64,000 nucleotides of DNA from Syncephalastrum monosporum B8922 (Eukaryota; Mucoromycota; Mucoromycetes; Mucorales; Syncephalastraceae). The stretch spans positions 1-64,000 of the forward strand of contig JNEN01001212.1 in assembly GCA_000697355.1 (NCBI GenBank). Direction: 5' to 3'. The position numbers and the translations under genes were made by a program. The first letter of the stretch is position 1; each line of letters starts with the position of its first letter. Under the pieces are notes generated by a model. It was not told where the DNA came from. It worked only from the letters and a program-made list of their open reading frames with translations, and made no database searches. Positions 31,025 through 43,398 of the stretch are shown one piece after another.

Positions 31025-32594
31025 TCATGGCCTCGTGAGAAACAAGACTTGGCATTGACCGGGCCGTAGTGTGACCGTATAAGCATCCGTGTAGATTCCT
31101 AGGTCGTCGCCTGTCCAGGCATCCTTGATCCAAGCAACCTCTAGCCCAACGTCGTCGAGCTTGACCGTCACGTCGCGGGAGATGCCCAGCATGAATGGGT
31201 AAACGTGTGTGTTGAAAAGGCCGCAACAGATACGACCGTCCGGGAGAATCTTCCACCACACTTGGCCGCGATTCAGCAAGGCGTTCCCGGACCCCACCGG
31301 TTGCGCCATGCCGCTGCTTTGATGGATTTCCAGAATGCTGGGATGGTTGAGGAGACATACATACTTATCAGGCAGCCGGCGCGGATCGGCGCCCAGACAA
31401 AACACCGAGCTCACAAGGGCCCAAAAACTAATGTACGAAAGACGAATATCGTCATTTTCAAGGCCGTCAATCAGGCTGCCCTGGACAGTCATGCCCACCA
31501 TGACCGCATCCAGATCGATATAAAAGCCTGCGCCGACCGCGGGGGAGCGGCACCACTTGGCGGCCTGGGTGATACGCTCAAAGACGCGGTACGGCGACGT
31601 CATCGTCTTGGTGGAATAACTCTCGATATCGACAAAGATGCGCGCGCCGTTCGAGACCTGAGCCCACTCATCGGCGTACGCAGCATCGAGGTACCACGAG
31701 AGCTCCATCCAGATACCATGCCGCGCGAACGCGTTGTGCATCATGCGCAGACACGGTCGTGTGTCCGGGCTCTGGCCGGGGTGGATCGCGTCGCCGCCGC
31801 CTGGGCCACACCCATCAATTTTGACATAGCGCACGTTCCAGCTCGCAAGCAGATCGGCGATCGAGTCATAGTAAGCCTGGACGAGGTCATTGTGCTCGTC
31901 TGGCATGTAGGTTGTGCCTTTGAACCCGTTACCCTCCTTTTTGAGCTTGACGAGGTCGCCCAAGCGGTGGCCTGGCCGGCCATAGATGGGCAGGTTGGCC
32001 TCAGCCGCGTCGCGCCGAATACCGGGTAATAGATAGACACCGAGTTTCTGATGATTTTGCGTGACATGGTCACCAAGGGCTTTGAGGCCGTTGGGAAAGA
32101 GGTCGGGGCGGAATGTCCAGCGGCCGTATTCGTCGCATGTGTTGCACCTGAGAAAAAAAAAAAAAAAAGCATGGATTAGAGGCCGAACTTGGTACAAATG
32201 GAATATAAAGTGCGTTGTACCATCCAGAGTCAATGTTGATGTATTCATACTGCGGCATTTTTTGCCGCATAACATTGGATATTTCCTTGAGTGCACGCTC
32301 ATCAAACCTGAAACATACACACAGCGTCGTTTTGAGGGTCAGCCAAAGCCTGCTCTGATAAGATCAGCGTAAAAGAAAAAAAAAATACCAGGGGGACTCG
32401 ACCTTGCCGCCGTATCCAGGCACATCGTCGAGAATCTGGGTTGACCAGGTCGAGAAGCCGAGGACGGGTTTCGTCGCCCACACCGGTGTTTCTTGTCTTT
32501 TCTTTTCCACGGCAGGAAGAGTCGGCGCGAGCGTGCTTAAAGAGAGATCAATGAGCATCAGCATTCTGAGACCTTGCAATGCTGAGGACGACAA
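31025..32594 (-). CDS. GH27-like alpha-galactosidase (up to 471 aa)
   Basis: Three exons, complement of 32389-32594, 32221-32307 and 31025-32147; the frame closes. This is a glycoside hydrolase of clan GH-D type, family GH27-like. Evidence: PVLGFSTWSTQI near the N-terminus; YEYINIDSGWC, which starts the beta-alpha barrel; and YVKIDGCG with the nucleophile Asp (equivalent to YLKYDNC in classical GH27). RIFVDIESY has the likely acid/base Asp, and WALVSSVFCLGADPR lies near the barrel end. A beta-sandwich C-domain follows. A start at the later ATG 32564 (MLMLIDLSLSTLAPTLPA) would give a weak signal peptide, fitting secretion. Substrate is inferred as alpha-galactosides, but related GH27 members use other sugars. 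Confidence 0.85.
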
Positions 32595-32983
32595 GGGGAA
32601 TCTACCTGGTAGGTGAGGGCGGCTCAGAGCTCATAAATAGTAATCACGGAAACAAAGAAGAAAAAGGGTGAGAGCGCGCAACACATAGTCTCGTCTCTCT
32701 CTTACTCTTTCATCCGCCCGCCCACCTGGCGTGGGGGCGCATGAATGTGACACAAGAACGTACGCCGCAGATCATGATGGATTCAACTGACGCATGTCTA
32801 ATACGCATACACAAGGTGAAGCAGAAACCACATGGGGTATATATATATATGTCTATATATATATATATAATGTATAAAGAAGCCAGTTCTTTTCAGTCTA
32901 TAAAGGTACTCACTAGGATTATAGTACTACTGCTATTGTTACTACTGGTACTACTAGTACTACTATCAATGCTGCTTGTACTG
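32595..32983. other. Intergenic with TA microsatellite
   Basis: The tract contains (TA)n at about 32838-32868 and an ACTACTACTAGTACTAC-type triplet run at about 32925-32970. The promoter of the GH27-like gene (transcribed leftward) must be in this stretch. No ORF is supported. Confidence 0.6.
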
Positions 32984-33344
32984 TTAATTTTTGCTTTGTT
33001 TGTTCATGAATGCTTTGATCTTTGACTTGCGCGCGGTCGGAAGCCATGTCGATGCGGATCGTACGATCCTAGAGGATGATGGCTGCTGCTGCTGCGGTTG
33101 CGCTTGCGGCTGGTGGGGATGCGGTGTCTCTGTCTCCTGAGGCGGTGCCTGGGCAAGCGAAGATGGCATCGTGGTAGACCGTGCCATACCGGATGTGTTG
33201 TAGACAGACGCGTTGGTATTCAGATCATACTGTCGCAAGAGCTGTGATAGAGGCTGATGTGAGACAGAAGGCGAAGGGGATGCGCTGCGATCCAGGACAG
33301 GCGATGCCGTCCGATTTTGCTGTAGCTTCTGCTTCTGCTGCATT

Positions 33345-33376
<32 letters not shown>

Positions 33377-35065
33377 CTGCTGTTGCTGCTGTAGCTGTTG
33401 TTGCTGAGCAGCTGCAGCTGCCGCAGCCGAACGCTGCATCATTTTTTTGGCGTTTAGCATGACGCGAAGCGAGCGAACTTGGAGCGAGGGGCAGTTTGCA
33501 AGCGTGGTGGTCTCGTAGATCATAGGGGCCGTCGCGATATGGAGCATTTGGTGGAGGGCATGGGTGGCAAGCTTTTTGAGGCGAGGGATATCAAACATGT
33601 CGGCCAAGATCAGCAGCCGGGACAAGACGTGGGGCTGGTGCTGCTGCACCGTAGCGAGATGGTCGGTATAGAGAAACTGGAGAAAGGCAACAAGGATATC
33701 ATAGCGGTCGGGGAATGTGAGCATGTAGCTCATGCCGAGGGTGTCTTTGGTAGGCGAGAGCAGTGGTTGGAGGTGGGATTGCACAGACGTCCAGCGGCGT
33801 GCAACAATGGCCGAGTTGGCCTTCATGCTCTGGTTGTCGATGGTGACGATGGTCAGGTCGGACAGCATCGACAGCTCGTTCATGAGCGCGAGTCCAACGT
33901 CCTGCATCATCGGCTCGACTGCGGTCTCGGGGGGTTCATACACGCCAAAGGCTTCGGTGTCGATGCTGAGCATGTAGTCGTAATGCATGAGGCGCTGGGT
34001 GTGGTCCTCCTGCATCGACCGCTGCGGGTGGCCAAAGACGAGGAAGCGGTCGTGGCCGTCATAAGGGAGACCGCGCATCCATGACCCACTGGCGAGGATG
34101 GGACCTGCATCGAGACGTGTCCATGTGCGCGAGACAACATTGAGGGCCCAAATGTGCATCTGCTGTATCTCCGGGGTGATGCAAGGGCCAGACACGAGCA
34201 GGTGATGGCCAGACGCACTGGCGGCAGGGAACCGAAGGGCGGGCGGCGTTGTCATGCCCGGTTGCATGAGCGTCTCTGACAAGTCAGTGACATCGACCAC
34301 GTGGCCCTTGGCCGAAATAGTAATCTGATGCAAGGTGCGCTTCAGGTCGTAAAAATTATAGTTTGAGTAAGCAAAAATGGTGGTGTACTGCGTCTTGTCA
34401 TCGTCTGGGGTCTGTTCAAGCAGAGAGTCATCGTCGTGGATCATGATATGCTGCGCGGGGCGGTAATGCACAGGCGACATGGCGGCTGCGGCTGTGCGAT
34501 AAGTGCAATAGGGGGCATTGTGGACTGGAAACGGCCGACGCCATCGCATGCGCTGGATGTCATACACATTAATCTCGTCGATATAGCCATCACCGACGTC
34601 CTGTCCACCGAGAATGACAAGGTGGTCGTTCGTAACGCTAGCCAGGTGCGAGTAACGGGGGTGCGGCACATGCTTTGGGCTAATGTCCGGGTACTGCCAG
34701 CTCAGATTCTCGAGATCGAGTTCGACGACGTCCCCGAGCGACACTCCTTCAGCTGCTTCGGCGTCCAGGGTCAATCCACCGTAGAAAAGAATACGATTCT
34801 TGTAGAGATTGGCCGAATGAAAGTAACGAGGCAACGGAGGCTCGTTGTGAGGCTCGACAACGGACCAGGCTAATGTCTTTAGACACAGAACATAAAGTCT
34901 GTTGGAAATCGTGGTGGAAGAAGACTTGAGCCGGCCTCCAAAGAGGAACAGACGGTCACCCACAACCGTCGTCGAAGCGCCAATAAGAGCAGGTGGTACC
35001 TCTCCGTGCGTCCGCGAGAGCTTCGTTGTCAGTTCCGCGATCGACTGTCCGGCCGGGGTGGGCAT
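32984..35065 (-). CDS. Kelch-BTB protein (693 aa)
   Basis: Intronless ORF starting MPTPAGQSIAELTTKLSR. Residues about 25-370 contain kelch repeats, seen as RLFLFGGR, RILFYGGLTLD, HLVILGGQDVGDGYIDEINV and HHLLVSGPCITPEIQQMHIW, each followed by a W about 20 residues later. Residues about 400-520 form a BTB/POZ-like domain (LSDLTIVTIDNQSMKANSAI, then ILVAFLQFLYTDHL and LLILADMFDIPRLK). The tail is Gln/Ser/Pro-rich with a poly-Gln run (about 545-575) and ends with basic KSKIKAFMNKQSKN. The kelch-then-BTB order resembles fungal Ral2-like and LZTR1-like proteins, which act in Ras signalling or as Cul3 adaptors; the exact role is not known. It lies upstream of the GH27-like gene on the same strand. 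Confidence 0.9.
33335..33430. repeat. CAG/CAA repeat encoding poly-Gln and poly-Ala
   Basis: On the + strand this is a (TTGCTG)n/(CTG)n tract. Read on the minus strand it encodes a run of about eight Ala followed by about twenty Gln in the Kelch-BTB protein. Mixed CAA/CAG codons and one interrupting Leu and Met suggest it is an older, partly stabilised tract. Confidence 0.9.
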
Positions 35066-37295
35066 AAGAAGGAAAAGGAAAGGACCTCCAAAAACTGGTA
35101 AAAACAGGTAGGAAGAAAAAAAAACGTGGAATTAACTGCAGACATTGTTATACGCGCGCGCAGACAACCCTTCGTGCAACCACGTAAATTGTCCTACATG
35201 AATACATTCGCCTCCCTTCAGTGTATCCCCTTATTCTGCATCAATCGTTTGTATTTGTATCTGACTTTGGTTTTCCTCCTCATTGTTTCGTCCGCCTTTG
35301 CATGGCTTCTCGATGGGTTAGTAATCTCAGAATTTTATCCTCCCAGCTTGACTGATTGATCCTCTTTGTTGTACTATGCTGGTAGGGAAATAGCATTACA
35401 TATCTTTGTTCCACAGATCGGCAAGTATAACCACAACATGTTACGAATGCACAAGTTTTAACCACGGATTAAGCGTTATAGCCTAGAAGCCTGGTGTCAT
35501 TCTTTTTTTTTTTTTTTTTTTGCAGCCGCCTACTCAATTTGGAAGCTTCCTGGCCTTCCCTCTTTTAAAAGACCGGGCTGCCTACACTCAGAGTTGAAGA
35601 ATATCTTGTGAGATCATTTCTCTCCATTACTTGACTAAAAGCTTCTATTTCATATACGGCCCTATAAGCACTCTGACTCTCGCGTCGTAGTTTAAGCACA
35701 ACAGCGACAGCGATGGACCTAACCACAGGGTATGTCATGCTGTTCTTCATATATATACTTCCCTAGACGGTTCGAGAGACTGAATGGTGTATCTACATTT
35801 ATGTGATACGAGTCACCCAATATTGCAACCAGAAGAGAGTATATGGATGTAGCACAGAATAGACATCTTCAACAAAATTATATTTTATACAAGTGTGTAT
35901 ATGCTGTTGAGATCCGTTAGCATTATTCAGTCGATCTTATATTCCCTTTCTGAGCTCCAAGATTCTATCTTTGGTGAATTTGGAGTGTATCGGCACAAAT
36001 AGAAGGGGTAAAATTGACCCGAAACAATACCCCATCATCGTCCCCGGCTCGTACTATTTAGCATACCTGCGCGCTCTAGTGCAGTATACGTATGATATGC
36101 AGATAGTTGCATAGGTTCATAAGAGACTTACCATTATGCCGGAAAGGAGACGTACTACTATGTGATCCTCGTTTGTCCATGGAGGCAAGAAGTGGGTTTA
36201 AAGGTCATAAACAACGATGACGCTTTACAAGGAGAAAAACCTTATTAGTCAAATACGTAAGTCGAAAGGCTGGTCGGCTGAGATGAATGAGTGGCGGGAA
36301 TCACGTTATCTGGGGGTGATGTTTCCTATGCCATGAATTGCGCCAAGACGCGTATTTCGTTTTTCCTTGCGTTATCCTTCAACCATATGACACGGAGCTC
36401 GGGTAGACCGCATCCGGTCACAGGGTCTAACACATTGTAATTTAAGGTTATATGGTCTTTCGCTGCACAGGAGATAGCAGCTGTTGTAGCAGGACGGACG
36501 GCGATCAACATGCATATGCAAGATCAAAAGCTTCTCGTATAAACAAATGAGCCTTGCATCATATCATTATGAAGCGGATGGTGCGAGAATGGTTTTCCCT
36601 TGCTTTGAGCGCATATGGAGGATGACAGCCGATAGTTTCATTACGGGACGTGAAACAAACCCTATATCAGTGCAAACATTTACCCATGGGTTATGTGTTC
36701 ATGCAATGGGTAGAATTTGTGTCAGCTCCCCATAAAAGGTGGAAATGGCAACTTTTTGATGGGATTTCGTTTACGCAGCCGCCAGGCGTCAGGTTTCTAC
36801 CTTGGACATTTTGTTCTAATTTTCGATGCATGGCAATGACACCTACATTCTTGGAAACCAATGAATGGGCTGCCCTTAACCCAGAAGGGATGCAAACAAA
36901 CAAAAAAGGAGATCAGAAAATTTTTCTAATATAGTAATTGATGCTTCGCTACGTCTTGAAAATTGTAAAGTATAATGGATTACCTGGACTGGCGCAAAAG
37001 CGTCATTCTCCAAAGACGGCTGGTGTAACCACCCCGCTGCCCAAGGGTTCGTGGAAAACGGGGGTCACCGAGGGCGGGTCAGCCTTTAAACCGAGAGGCT
37101 CAAGCACATTGAAAGAACGGTCCGTTCCGAGGATTTGATCTCGGGAAAAGAAAAACCCATTGTTAGGTTTCTCCCCCAAACGTCGATCGGAGCAAGGCGC
37201 GCTTACTTATCGACTGATCTGAGTAATACTGGCTGCGGGCGCGGTGTCTGTCAGACCATCCATCTCCAACCATTTTTGCGCGCACTAGGAAAACC
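35066..37295. other. 2.2-kb gene-poor interval
   Basis: Divergent promoter space between the Kelch-BTB gene (-) and the MFS carrier (+), with a T run at 35504-35521. A minus frame from 36511 to 36326 (containing DHITLNYNVLDPVTGCGLPE and RKNEIRVLAQFMA) looks protein-like, but I cannot place it in a family or find flanking exons. It may be a transposon relic. No RNA gene was seen. Confidence 0.4.
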
Positions 37296-37301
37296 TATAA
37301 A
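37296..37301 (+). promoter_or_regulatory. TATA-like box of MFS carrier gene
   Basis: TATAAA lies 59 bp upstream of the chosen ATG (37360), with a T/C-rich segment (CTCTTTTCTCTTCCTTTCAC) between them. This is a plausible core promoter. Confidence 0.5.
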
Positions 37302-37359
37302 TGCCCGTCGGGATCATGACTTTTTTGTTACTCTTTTCTCTTCCTTTCACTCTACGATA

Positions 37360-39233
37360 ATGGCATCTTCTGTCGATCGCCAATCGACACATACCGTTGA
37401 CTCTGAACGACGACATATCGACGACAATGATCTGACTGTCACCGTTCGTATGAATCTCGATAAGGCCAATGTGCCTGACGACGAGGTGGCCACCCGGAAA
37501 GACGAAGAAGTGGGAGAAAAGATGTCCGAAACGCTCGAGCGCATTTCTACCGTTCCTACTCGTAAGTGGTACCAACCCAACTTCATTAGCAGAACATGGA
37601 GTACATGGGAAAGAATGGAAAACTCATACGGACATGTGATATTTTGCGTTTGTAAAGGCATGGATGAAGCAAGCATAATCGAACCGCCCGAGAACATCTT
37701 TGAGACCATCCCCGACGGAGGATATGGCTGGTAAGCTCAACTGCATCAAAACGAATCGCATTTGGCTGATTCATTTTTTGTGTGGCGCTCAGGGCCATTG
37801 CCGTTGCGGGTTTCCTGTCCAATTTTGTCATGTTTGGTTCTGCTTCTATTTGGGGTATGTACACTGCATCTCTTCTATCTCGAAGATTCCGACTCACTTC
37901 TTTTGATAAATTCTGAATAGGTGTCTTCTCCGAAGCTTTCGCTAATGGTGTATTGAAAGGCAAGGCTACCACCATCCAGCTGATGGGTGTCGGCTCCGTA
38001 GCCAACGCTTGTATGAACGCTTTCACCCCCTTGAGCACGTTGTTGACCGCCAAGCTGGGTGCGCGCATGACATTTTTGATGGGCTCCGTCCTGATGTGTC
38101 TCGGCATCATTCTTTGCGGTTTCAGTTATGAAGTTTGGCACGTGTATTTAACGCAAGGTCTTCTTTACGGCATTGGCGCGTCCTGGATCTACATGGTAAG
38201 GAAAAACTAAATAGCCATGTACACTAGCTCCGTTGGCTAAAAGGAATATTCCTTTTTTTCAGTCTGTTATCTCCGTCATTCCTCAATGGTTTACGACCCG
38301 CAGAGGTACTGCAATGGGTATTAGTTCGGCCGGTACCGGTCTAGGTGGCCTTGCCCTTGCCCCCATGGTATGTGCGAATATTTTGTACGAAGAACTTCTT
38401 CCTCATTTTTTTTTCAAACTTTGTAGGCACGCTCGCTGATTGACAAGTACGACCTACCCTGGGCCTATCGCATTATCGGCCTCATGTCTGTCGGTGTGTG
38501 TGCTGTCAGTGCGGCTATGCTCCAGGAGCGCTTGCCCAAGGGTTACCGTAAGAAGGCCAAGTTCAAGTCGCCGATCAAACTGTCTACGTTTAAGATTGTC
38601 GACTTCAACATTTGGCTGGTAGGTGCGGTCATCGCACTGACGGGTTACCTTTCGCCTCTTTTCTTTGTGCCCAGTAAGTGATACCTTGATTTTGTATGAG
38701 AATATTTTTCACTCACCGAGATTGTTACACATAAAGAGTACGCTGCCCACATTGGTCTCTCCACGACCGATTCCGCCAACCTTCTCAGTATCCTCTGCGC
38801 CTTTAACGCAATCGGCCGTATCGTGTTTGGCTTTATCGCAGACAAAATCGGACGTCTCAATACGTACTGCATCGCCTCGACACTCGCCGGTCTGTTCTGC
38901 TTTGTCATCTGGCCATTCGCCAACAGCTTTGGTGTCATGGTCGCCTTTGTGGTCCTGTGGGGCTTCACCTGTGGTATCTACTATGCTCTGGCCGCACCTA
39001 TCACCGGTGGTATCGTCGGCATGGAAGAGATGTCGTCCGCGTTCGCCATCCTTTTCCTCGTCTCGTCCATCTCGGCCGTTGGTCCCCCGATTGCTTCGGC
39101 TATCCAGACTGCTACACCAGGTGGAGGTTACATTGGCATCCAAATGTTTTGTGGTGCCCTTTATGTCTGCGGTGCCTTCATCTGCTTTGGTCTGAAGATC
39201 AAGCGCACCAAGAGCGTTTTCTCCGTCCTTTAA
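37360..39233 (+). CDS. Monocarboxylate-transporter-type MFS carrier (about 486 aa)
   Basis: Seven exons: 37360-37561, about 37658-37730, 37793-37854, 37921-38195, 38263-38367, 38427-38673 and 38737-39233. The acceptor of exon 2 could be 37658 or a downstream AG in the same phase. The N-terminal about 80 residues are hydrophilic. PDGGYGWAIAVAGFLSNF is the conserved start of helix 1 in the MCT/Mch family (D-G-G-[WY]-G-W). QWFTTRRGTAMGISSAG is the classic loop after helix 4, and GRIVFGFIADKIGRLNTY the central MFS loop. About twelve membrane helices fit the length. Fungal members move monocarboxylates, riboflavin or unknown substrates; the substrate here is unknown. Confidence 0.92.
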
Positions 39234-40076
39234 ATGTCGATTTTAGAGTCGGAAAGCATATACCACTTGCATGTACATAGAACAAACATACTACACTCTT
39301 ACTTGTACCCTTAGAATCACATTCATATTAAATCAATGCATGGGCAGTGCTCCGCCCTTTCACATGTCATCATGTTTAAAAAAAAAAGTGCCGGATAAAT
39401 GTATTGTCGACACAGAGGACCCGGTCTATGGAATGAGCGCACTAACGGTACCACTGACATCACCGAGATATGGGGTGAGATGTTCGGGACTGTTGACAAC
39501 TTAAGAAGGGGGCTGTAAGAACTTGTACTTTTGAATGGTGTCTTGATAAACAAGTAATCGACCAGTGACAGATGATAATAGAGGCTTCTATAGCGTCAGA
39601 AAGATAATTGTCTTCAAAAGAAAATAGAATCTGCGAATTTTATCTGTCTAAGGCCAATTGTTGAGGGCCATTCATATGATTTAACTGCTTAATGATATGG
39701 TATATAAAATAAAGAAGATAATTAGAGATGAGGTTTGTCGCTTGTGTGGATACTTAGGCCAGAGTTCAAATGCTTGGCTGGTTAATCAGGAATAGCCTCA
39801 AATGCTCGTGGAGTAGGTGGTGCCGTTTATGTTAATGGGTCAGCACCTTACATCGGCACCATCGACACCATTGAAGCCAAATACTAATATTGCGGATTAT
39901 CAAACAACTTTAACCCAAAATTATAACTTGACATCAGCCGGCATTTATTTGTTTTGCGCTTGAGAGTATGAAAGAGCATGATAAAAAAGATGAATGGAAA
40001 AAGCAAAGGTACATGGTTATACATTGCAAAGATAGGGAAAAGGAAGAACTAATGACATTAATCATATGATGTCTAT
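39234..40076. other. Convergent 3' region
   Basis: AT-rich gap between the MFS carrier (+) and the Myb/SANT-like gene (-). It contains no ORF with a recognisable domain and no RNA gene that I can see. Confidence 0.5.
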
Positions 40077-40867
40077 TCAAGAAGATGCATTGTTCGCTTG
40101 CTTGGAGTCACGCTTTCGACTTTTGTGATACTGGACTTTCAAGCTGTGGTGGTTGATGAAGTCCTTGAAAAGGCCTTGTTGCTTTCCAAATTTGAAACAA
40201 GCTGCCCAATTCATGCGGCCAAAATTGTTTCGTTTGAATGTTTCGATATACTCCCATTCCCTGTCATGATTTTCTTGATCAGTTCCGTCAGATAAGCGAT
40301 CTGTCTGCGTCAGCTGGATGTCGCCTGGAACTTCCATTGGTGTGACGCTATCAAAGAAATACACTGATCAGCACACGTTACAAAACGTTTCCCTATAGAG
40401 CTACCTGACGGATACGGTATTGCTTGCATACTTGCGCTCGTATGAGGCGCAGTATGCTCTGCCATTCTTGGCATACTGCGTAGCCCAAACAGCAGCGCTA
40501 ATATTTTGACCACCGGTAATAATCGCTGTCGCCAAATACTTGCATAGCGGTCTGATACAGCTGGATCGTCATAGGATCGTTGGCTGTGGCCGATTGCCAC
40601 GATGCTTCTTTGACCGCGACTGAAAAAATTGGTGATGGCCGCAGTAAGCGGCAGCACCTCGTTTATCAGTACTTCCTTGATACTGCCGCCAGCACGAGAA
40701 CGACCTCTTTCGCGAAATGCTCGCACTTGGTCTGTAAGCCTTATTTGTAAATGTCGAGATAAGCGATAATAGTTAAAATACCGTGAGACTCGAGCTGGCG
40801 GCGTCTTAGATGTTCCGGGCCGCGCGCGCACTGCACTGACGAAGACAACGAGTTCCGTTATCGACAC
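40077..40867 (-). CDS. Myb/SANT-like protein, 5' end unresolved
   Basis: Splicing four introns of 42-66 bp gives one open protein: complement of 40782 to about 40867, 40684-40739, 40540-40619, 40405-40475 and 40077-40347. Phases agree at every junction. The middle reads VKEASWQSATANDP, IQLYQTAMQYAKNGRAY and SYERKYASNTVSVSVTPMEV. The C-terminal part (WEYIETFKRNNFGRMNWAAC, then FKFGKQQGLFKDF and HSLKVQYHKSRKR) has the three-aromatic, helix-turn-helix spacing of Myb/SANT modules and a basic tail, suggesting DNA or chromatin binding. The true start is missing. The frame begins after a CACAG that may be an acceptor, so an upstream exon is expected. I do not recognise a named orthologue. Confidence 0.55.
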
Positions 40868-43295
40868 TGTGTCTTTTTATAATGTTTTCTAGAATACAGT
40901 CACACGTATTGGCCATCACATGATTTGCTCTTTATGAGAGTAGGGGGTTGGCGCTGGGCTCACTTATTACACGAGAGGTTTGCTGACGGCACCGTAAAAG
41001 TGTAAGAACCTGTTGTGCCCCGAAAAGACATGCGGTAGCCTTTTCGCCCCCATAAGGGGGGGGGGTGCCCGCACCTGCATCATTTAATTCGCTGCATCAT
41101 ACAGTACCGTAGCAAGAGTGAGAACAAAGAAGATGCACATAAAGAGCAATTTTTTTCCGGAATGACTTGTGGCAAACGCCTCATCCATATCATGGGTCGT
41201 TTGCCACTACTTTCGTCCTTGAACAGCTTTCCGTATTATGAGGAGGCGCGAAATGGGAAGACAGAGCTTACTGTATTACAGTATGTAGTAGATGTCAAAG
41301 TCATGTAGTATCTATGTGTACACACATTTTGGGATAGAAAACATGGTCATTATGCTACTATCTTCTCCTTAATTCTTGTGTCCGAAAAAGTAACATACGG
41401 CCCCCAGCCGATATGATGCAGTCTCTCTATGATGGGTTTTCCGAAAAAAGTAAGTTAAAACGGAAGTCTCGCTGACGACGCTTTCTTTCACGATACTTGA
41501 GTAATATGCTACGCCCCCTTCATATAACGAGCATAGCATATCCCTGTTGTTTCATATAGAGCCGTTCGCAAAGATAGATACATTCATATGTCAACTTATT
41601 ACCGCGCGTCCTGAATATACAAATGCGTCGATACCAACATTATTATTCTGATCGAGCGTAGGACGTATTCTATAAGAAGACAAGGTTTCTACGCGTTGAT
41701 CAAGTGCTAGATACGATAAGGTAAATAAAACCTTCACGTGAATAGCTAGACAGAATGCCAATGCGAACGCAACAGAAACGTGAAACAGTAGAAGAAAAGA
41801 AGGTGATCTATGTTACGGCACTTTCTGAAAGGAGAAATTATTAAGACCGACACCTGATGAATCTTGTTTGTTTCCTCATAGTAGACAAAACTAGAAGATG
41901 TACTAGCAAGACCACGTTTCACAAGAAAGAAAGAGAGGATCATTGATGCCATTCAATTCCATTATACACCAGTGGATGGGTCGTACACGTCTATTGAGAC
42001 ATATGAATCAGCCTTGCAAGAAATTCTGAATGCACGGACAGCAGTAGTAATATTTACGTTTCAGAAAAGACTGACAAGCAAGGTACGCACAGACTTTTGA
42101 ATACGTATCTAGTCTGTGCAGGGATTTCTATATGACATGCCTATCCTGACCTTGTCGCACCCGGATGGAAGCTTCGTTATTTACACTGAGTAATATCGAC
42201 AGCTATGTACTACTGCATACATATCCCTGAACTTTAAAACGTCTAATCATTTTTAGTTGTCCTTGAAAATCACTATCTGTATCGGCACCCAGTGACCCTC
42301 CTAAGCAGGAGACAGTCCCAGCAATACTCTAAATATAAAGTAGCTATCTCGTGAATATATACAGTCGCAAGGAAATGAACTTGTCTGTTTCGCAAATGAC
42401 TTTCAGGGACCTTGAGCGCTTGAGTACCAGAAAAGCAGTAACGATCCGGGATTGCCTGGTCGTTGATGAAACATAAACAAAGAAAAAAATATGCTTTGTA
42501 CACATATACGATAGCTCACTTTGAACAACTATTTTGATCATCTGGTATATTTGCTAGTCCCGTTGGTAATTTCTTAAAAAAAAGGTCCACGTAGCAATAA
42601 TGGGGTCGATTGGTTGGGTAGGATGAAGAGGTGAGCTTTTAACAAATAAAAGCTGAAACCATGAAAAACGACGCTGCCAGTGAGATGCTGACCCACAAGC
42701 TGAAAGTATTTCAAACTGCACCTCCCTCCGTAATGTAAATTAAACTTGCATATATTCGATATTTTGATGAGATCGCCAAGGGAATCATGATGATGGCTCT
42801 ATCGATAAAAATTTTTCTAACCAAGGAATGGTAGTGGGGATCGTCTAAAGTGACTGTGATGAAAACCCAAGAGGTATTACAGGAGAAATGGCGGGTAAAT
42901 GTTACACGTGAAACGGGGGGATCGCAGGGATATGGTGGAAGTCCAGAGTGGCGTTCCTATTTGTGTGTGACCTGAACTCTATATCCGTCGCTGCAGAATT
43001 GAATCAGTAAAATCATGCACAATCTGTCCGAAATGTAGCAGGTGAAATCAAGAGGGAGAGAGAGAGAGGGAGAGAGGCGCGTGCGGAAGCAGAAAAAAGG
43101 TGCCCTGTTCATTCGAGCCAAGCACATGTCCCACCCTTGTACATGACGGATGAAAGGAAAAAAAAGACAGGGTTATGTATCCTTTATTCAATGTCGCGCG
43201 CGTGTGTGTATGGGGAGGGACCCTCCGCGAATTAGCGTGATTGTTATGAAAAGGAACGGAAGGAAAGTATATCGGAGCTGATCGGCCAGGCCGGT
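40868..43295. other. 2.4-kb gene-poor interval
   Basis: Short ORFs only (such as minus 41952-41746 and 42541-42273), none supported. A G run (41056-41064) and a GA-rich microsatellite (about 43051-43077) are present. The interval separates divergently transcribed genes and probably holds the NRAMP regulatory region. Confidence 0.45.
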
Positions 43296-43303
43296 TATAA
43301 AAA
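43296..43303 (+). promoter_or_regulatory. TATA box of NRAMP gene
   Basis: TATAAAAA occurs 96 bp upstream of the start codon at 43399, within CCGGTTATAAAAAGGATC. This is the most canonical TATA box in the gene-dense half of the window. Confidence 0.6.
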
Positions 43304-43398
43304 GGATCTTTTGAAACGTTGCCATTTTCCTTCGTTTCTCTTCCTGATTCTTTGAGCCCTGCTACTCTACTTTGTGGGTGCATGTTCGATATACCACC

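Noticed and set aside
31205..32029. 274-codon + ORF over the GH27-like gene
   Set aside because: It is antisense to exon 3 of a glycosidase with clear catalytic motifs and has no domain of its own.
40310..40867. 185-codon minus ORF taken as one exon
   Set aside because: It begins with a non-ATG codon and crosses three good introns; the spliced reading is more protein-like and keeps phase throughout.
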